From Spirosoma sp. (lineage in GTDB: Bacteria > Bacteroidota > Bacteroidia > Cytophagales > Spirosomataceae), in NCBI GenBank assembly GCA_028288385.1, contig JAQBNX010000454.1, positions 1 to 10,072 of the forward strand: 10,072 nucleotides of DNA, in the 5' to 3' direction. Made by a program: the position numbers and the translations under genes. Shown here one piece after another: positions 7,921 to 10,072 of the stretch; positions within the stretch are counted from its first letter, which is position 1; each line of letters starts with the position of its first letter. The notes under the pieces are model-generated. The model ran no database searches. It was not told the origin of the DNA and saw only the letters and a program-made list of their open reading frames with translations.

Positions 7921-7956
7921 ATGAAGTGCACCGGCGGCCCGGGCAGCTTGTTATGA
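7921..7956 (+). other. 11-codon mini-ORF bridging to the HisD-like gene (possible translational coupler)
   Basis: ATG at 7921 opens a frame encoding MKCTGGPGSLL and stops at TGA 7954-7956, which overlaps the ATG of the next gene (7953-7955) in an ATGA arrangement. It begins 4 bases after the hydrolase stop. Its place suits reinitiation or coupling rather than a functional peptide. A frame this short can arise by chance. Confidence 0.25.
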
Positions 7957-9275
7957 TACAACTAATCAAAAAAGGCATTACGTATGCCGAATCGGGTGAA
8001 GCCGATGCACAGGTACGCGCTACCGTTGAGCAGATGCTGGCCGACGTAGCCAGTCGGGGAGATGCCGCCGTGCGCGAACTTTCAGCCCGCCTTGATAAGT
8101 GGTCGCCGGAAAGTTTCCGGTTGTCGCCGCAACAGATTGATAACATTATCGCTACCCTGCCCCAGCAGGTGATCGACGACATCGCCTTTGCCCAAACCCA
8201 AATACGCAACTTTGCCCAAATTCAGCGGGAAGCCATCCGGGATGTAGAAGTGGAAACGTTGCCGGGCGTATTCCTGGGGCATAAGAACATTCCGGTTAAC
8301 AGTGTGGGTTGTTACGTGCCCGGTGGTCGCTACCCGATGGTGGCTTCCGCCCATATGAGTGTGCTGACGGCTAAAGTAGCGGGTGTTAAGCGGGTCATCG
8401 CCTGCACACCACCGATCAAAGGCGAGATTCCGGCGGCAACGGTAGCAGCCATGCATATGGCCGGTGCCGACGAGATTTACCTCTTGGGCGGTGTGCAGGC
8501 GGTAGCCATGATGGCCCTCGGGACCGAAACAGTTGAATCGGTCGATATGCTGGTTGGGCCGGGCAATGCTTACGTAGCCGAAGCCAAACGACAGCTTTAC
8601 GGCAAGGTAGGCATCGACCTGTTTGCCGGACCCACCGAAACCCTGGTCATCGCCGATGATACCTGCGATGTCAGAACCTGCGCGACCGATTTGCTGGGAC
8701 AGGCGGAACACGGCCCTACCTCACCGGCTATTCTGCTCACCAGTAGTCCGACCATTGCCTATGGGATTCAGGCTGAAATTGACCGTCAGCTTCAAACGCT
8801 GCCGACTGCCGACGTAGCGAGTGTAGCCTGGCGCGATTACGGGCAGGTTATTCTGGTCGATACCGTCGATGAACTGATTGCCGAAGCAGATCGCATTGCC
8901 TCTGAACATGTACAGGTCATGACCGACAACCCCCGCCTGTTCCTGGACCGGATGACCAACTACGGCGGCCTGTTTCTGGGCGAGAAAACCAACGTGGCGT
9001 ATGGCGATAAGGTGATTGGCACCAACCATACACTGCCCACCAAAGAAGCGGCCCGTTACACCGGCGGACTATGGGTGGGTAAGTTCCTGAAAACGTGTAC
9101 GTATCAGGAGATCAGAACCCCCGAAGCCAGTGCCATGATCGGTGAATACTGCTCGCGGCTGTGCGCCATCGAGAACTTCTGGGGCCATAAAGCCCAGGCC
9201 GATCTACGGGTAGAACGATACGGCCAGCCTGAGCTGGCACAGCCGAAAGAGAATGTCCAGCCAGCCATTGCCTAA
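7953..9275 (+). CDS. Histidinol dehydrogenase-family oxidoreductase (HisD/HpsN-like), probably not histidine biosynthesis
   Basis: NAD-dependent, zinc-containing alcohol dehydrogenase of the HisD fold, 440 residues, likely oxidising a primary alcohol to a carboxylate in two steps. Visible motifs are GCYVPGGRYPM (119-129), LVGPGNAYVAEAKRQLYG (200-217), FAGPTETLVIADD (224-236) and GQAEHGP (249-255). Residues equivalent to E. coli HisD are kept: metal ligands Gln250, His253, Asp352 and His412; catalytic Glu318-His319 and His359; and Glu407 where HisD has Glu414. GPTE replaces the usual GPSE. The YVPGGRYP and ASAHMSVLTAKVAGV version resembles HisD relatives such as sulfopropanediol 3-dehydrogenase (HpsN) more than biosynthetic HisD, from memory of the families. 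No his genes are nearby. ATG 7953 is preferred over GTG 7926 because HisD-like sequence starts at MIQLI. The 3' end overlaps the SDR gene. The substrate is unknown. Confidence 0.88.
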   Translation: MIQLIKKGITYAESGEADAQVRATVEQMLADVASRGDAAVRELSARLDKWSPESFRLSPQQIDNIIATLPQQVIDDIAFAQTQIRNFAQIQREAIRDVEVETLPGVFLGHKNIPVNSVGCYVPGGRYPMVASAHMSVLTAKVAGVKRVIACTPPIKGEIPAATVAAMHMAGADEIYLLGGVQAVAMMALGTETVESVDMLVGPGNAYVAEAKRQLYGKVGIDLFAGPTETLVIADDTCDVRTCATDLLGQAEHGPTSPAILLTSSPTIAYGIQAEIDRQLQTLPTADVASVAWRDYGQVILVDTVDELIAEADRIASEHVQVMTDNPRLFLDRMTNYGGLFLGEKTNVAYGDKVIGTNHTLPTKEAARYTGGLWVGKFLKTCTYQEIRTPEASAMIGEYCSRLCAIENFWGHKAQADLRVERYGQPELAQPKENVQPAIA

Positions 9276-10017
9276 CGTGCTGACCGGCAAAGTCGCTCTG
9301 GTTACGGGTGGGGCAGGCGGCATCGGCTCGGCCATCAGTCTGACGCTGGCTCAGGCCGGAGCAACCGTGGTTATTACGTACAACAGCGATTCGGCCAAAG
9401 CCAATGCGTTGCTGGAAACACTTTCCGGCAACGGCCACGCGGTGGTGCAGGCGTCGGTAACGGATAGCGAATCACTGGGTAGGCTGGCCGACTTTGTGTC
9501 CCAACGCTACGGGCGGTTAGACATACTGGTAAATAACGCAGGCCTCACCACCCCCGTACCGCACGATGATCTGGACGGCCTTACAGACGAATGGATCGAC
9601 CGGATTTTTCAGACCAACTGGCGCGGAAGCTTTGCCATGATTCGGGCCTGTAAAGCCTTGTTGCTAGCGAGTGGTAACGGGTTAGTGGTGAATATCTCGT
9701 CGGTGGCGGGGCAAACGGGTATTGGCAGCAACGTCGCTTACTGTGCCTCTAAAGCCGCTATCGACAGCCTTACCCGGTCATTGGCACGGGCCCTGGCTCC
9801 GCAGATTCGGGTCGTTTCGGTGTCGCCGGGCTGGGTCATGGGTGAGTACGCCAGTCGCGTCGACCCCTCGTATTTACAGGCGCAGGTAGACGCCACTCCC
9901 CAGGGGCGCCTAGCTACAAGTGACGATGTTGCCAACGCAGTACTGGCCTTAGCTACTACGCTGACCTTCACCACGGGCAGCATTATTCCGGTCGACGGGG
10001 GCAGGCCATTACGGTGA
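9253..10017 (+). CDS. Classical short-chain dehydrogenase/reductase (FabG-like SDR)
   Basis: Cytoplasmic NAD(P)-dependent oxidoreductase of 254 residues, the normal length for a classical SDR. The cofactor motif TGGAGGIG is at 18-25, NNAG at 94-97, the structural Asn is Asn122 (QTNWRG), and the catalytic residues are Ser150 (NISSVAG), Tyr163 and Lys167 (YCASK). SPGWVMGE (191-198) and the C-terminal GSIIPVDGG (242-250) are typical. After the second beta strand the sequence is TYNSDS with no acidic residue, which tends to favour NADP(H) over NAD(H); this is a guess from the motif. The ATG lies inside the HisD-like gene (23-base overlap, different frame), which implies translational coupling and joint function: one enzyme may supply the substrate of the other. 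Reductase in fatty-acid synthesis is unlikely in this context, but substrate cannot be told from sequence. Confidence 0.92.
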   Translation: MSSQPLPNVLTGKVALVTGGAGGIGSAISLTLAQAGATVVITYNSDSAKANALLETLSGNGHAVVQASVTDSESLGRLADFVSQRYGRLDILVNNAGLTTPVPHDDLDGLTDEWIDRIFQTNWRGSFAMIRACKALLLASGNGLVVNISSVAGQTGIGSNVAYCASKAAIDSLTRSLARALAPQIRVVSVSPGWVMGEYASRVDPSYLQAQVDATPQGRLATSDDVANAVLALATTLTFTTGSIIPVDGGRPLR

Positions 10018-10072
10018 CGTTATCAAAGCCAGTACTCCTGCATACACCCTATACAAAGAACGTAAAAGAGTT

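Noticed and set aside
7926..7952. GTG 7926 as the start of the HisD-like gene
   Set aside because: The nine extra residues (MHRRPGQLV) are unlike HisD N-termini, and ATG 7953 begins exactly where family-like sequence starts.
10018..10072. Tail after the SDR gene as a terminator or new gene start
   Set aside because: No convincing hairpin, promoter or start codon with coding sequence is visible in these 55 bases.

Overview
The window looks like a chromosomal stretch of a Bacteroidota bacterium, most likely a Spirosoma/Cytophagales-type organism. This is inferred from gene content (periplasmic GH3 and GH106 glycosidases with a secreted esterase), mostly weak Shine-Dalgarno signals, A-rich leaders and moderate GC. 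No rRNA, tRNA, CRISPR array, insertion sequence or phage gene is visible. All seven genes lie on the + strand and fill almost the whole window.

Left block (1-5511), a polysaccharide or glycoside utilisation operon: the C-terminal part of a GH3 beta-glycosidase cut by the window edge, a complete GH106 alpha-L-rhamnosidase with a signal peptide, and a small secreted alpha/beta-hydrolase esterase. Gaps are 38 and 6 bases, so they are probably co-transcribed. Together they would remove beta-linked sugars, alpha-L-rhamnose and ester groups from a plant-type glycan or glycoside. A short hairpin ending in a T run follows the esterase and may terminate this unit.

Middle (5512-5727): 216 bases without a gene. 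They hold the putative terminator, a perfect 8+8 base dyad that looks like an operator, and a weak Bacteroidota-like promoter match.

Right block (5728-10017), a second and cytoplasmic operon: a type I extradiol (catechol 2,3-dioxygenase-like) ring-cleavage enzyme with every expected active-site residue, an alpha/beta-hydrolase of the 2,6-dihydroxypseudooxynicotine-hydrolase type (a C-C bond hydrolase family), a histidinol-dehydrogenase homologue away from any his operon, and a classical SDR oxidoreductase overlapping it by 23 bases. The first two fit consecutive steps of a meta-cleavage route: ring opening, then hydrolytic C-C cleavage. The HisD-like enzyme and the SDR would oxidise or reduce alcohol/carbonyl groups.

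The combination suggests, as inference only, that the organism strips sugars from plant phenolic glycosides outside the cytoplasm and degrades the aromatic part inside. The set of dioxygenase, C-C hydrolase, HisD-like dehydrogenase and SDR is the part most likely to be an undescribed pathway. Its substrate cannot be read from the sequence.
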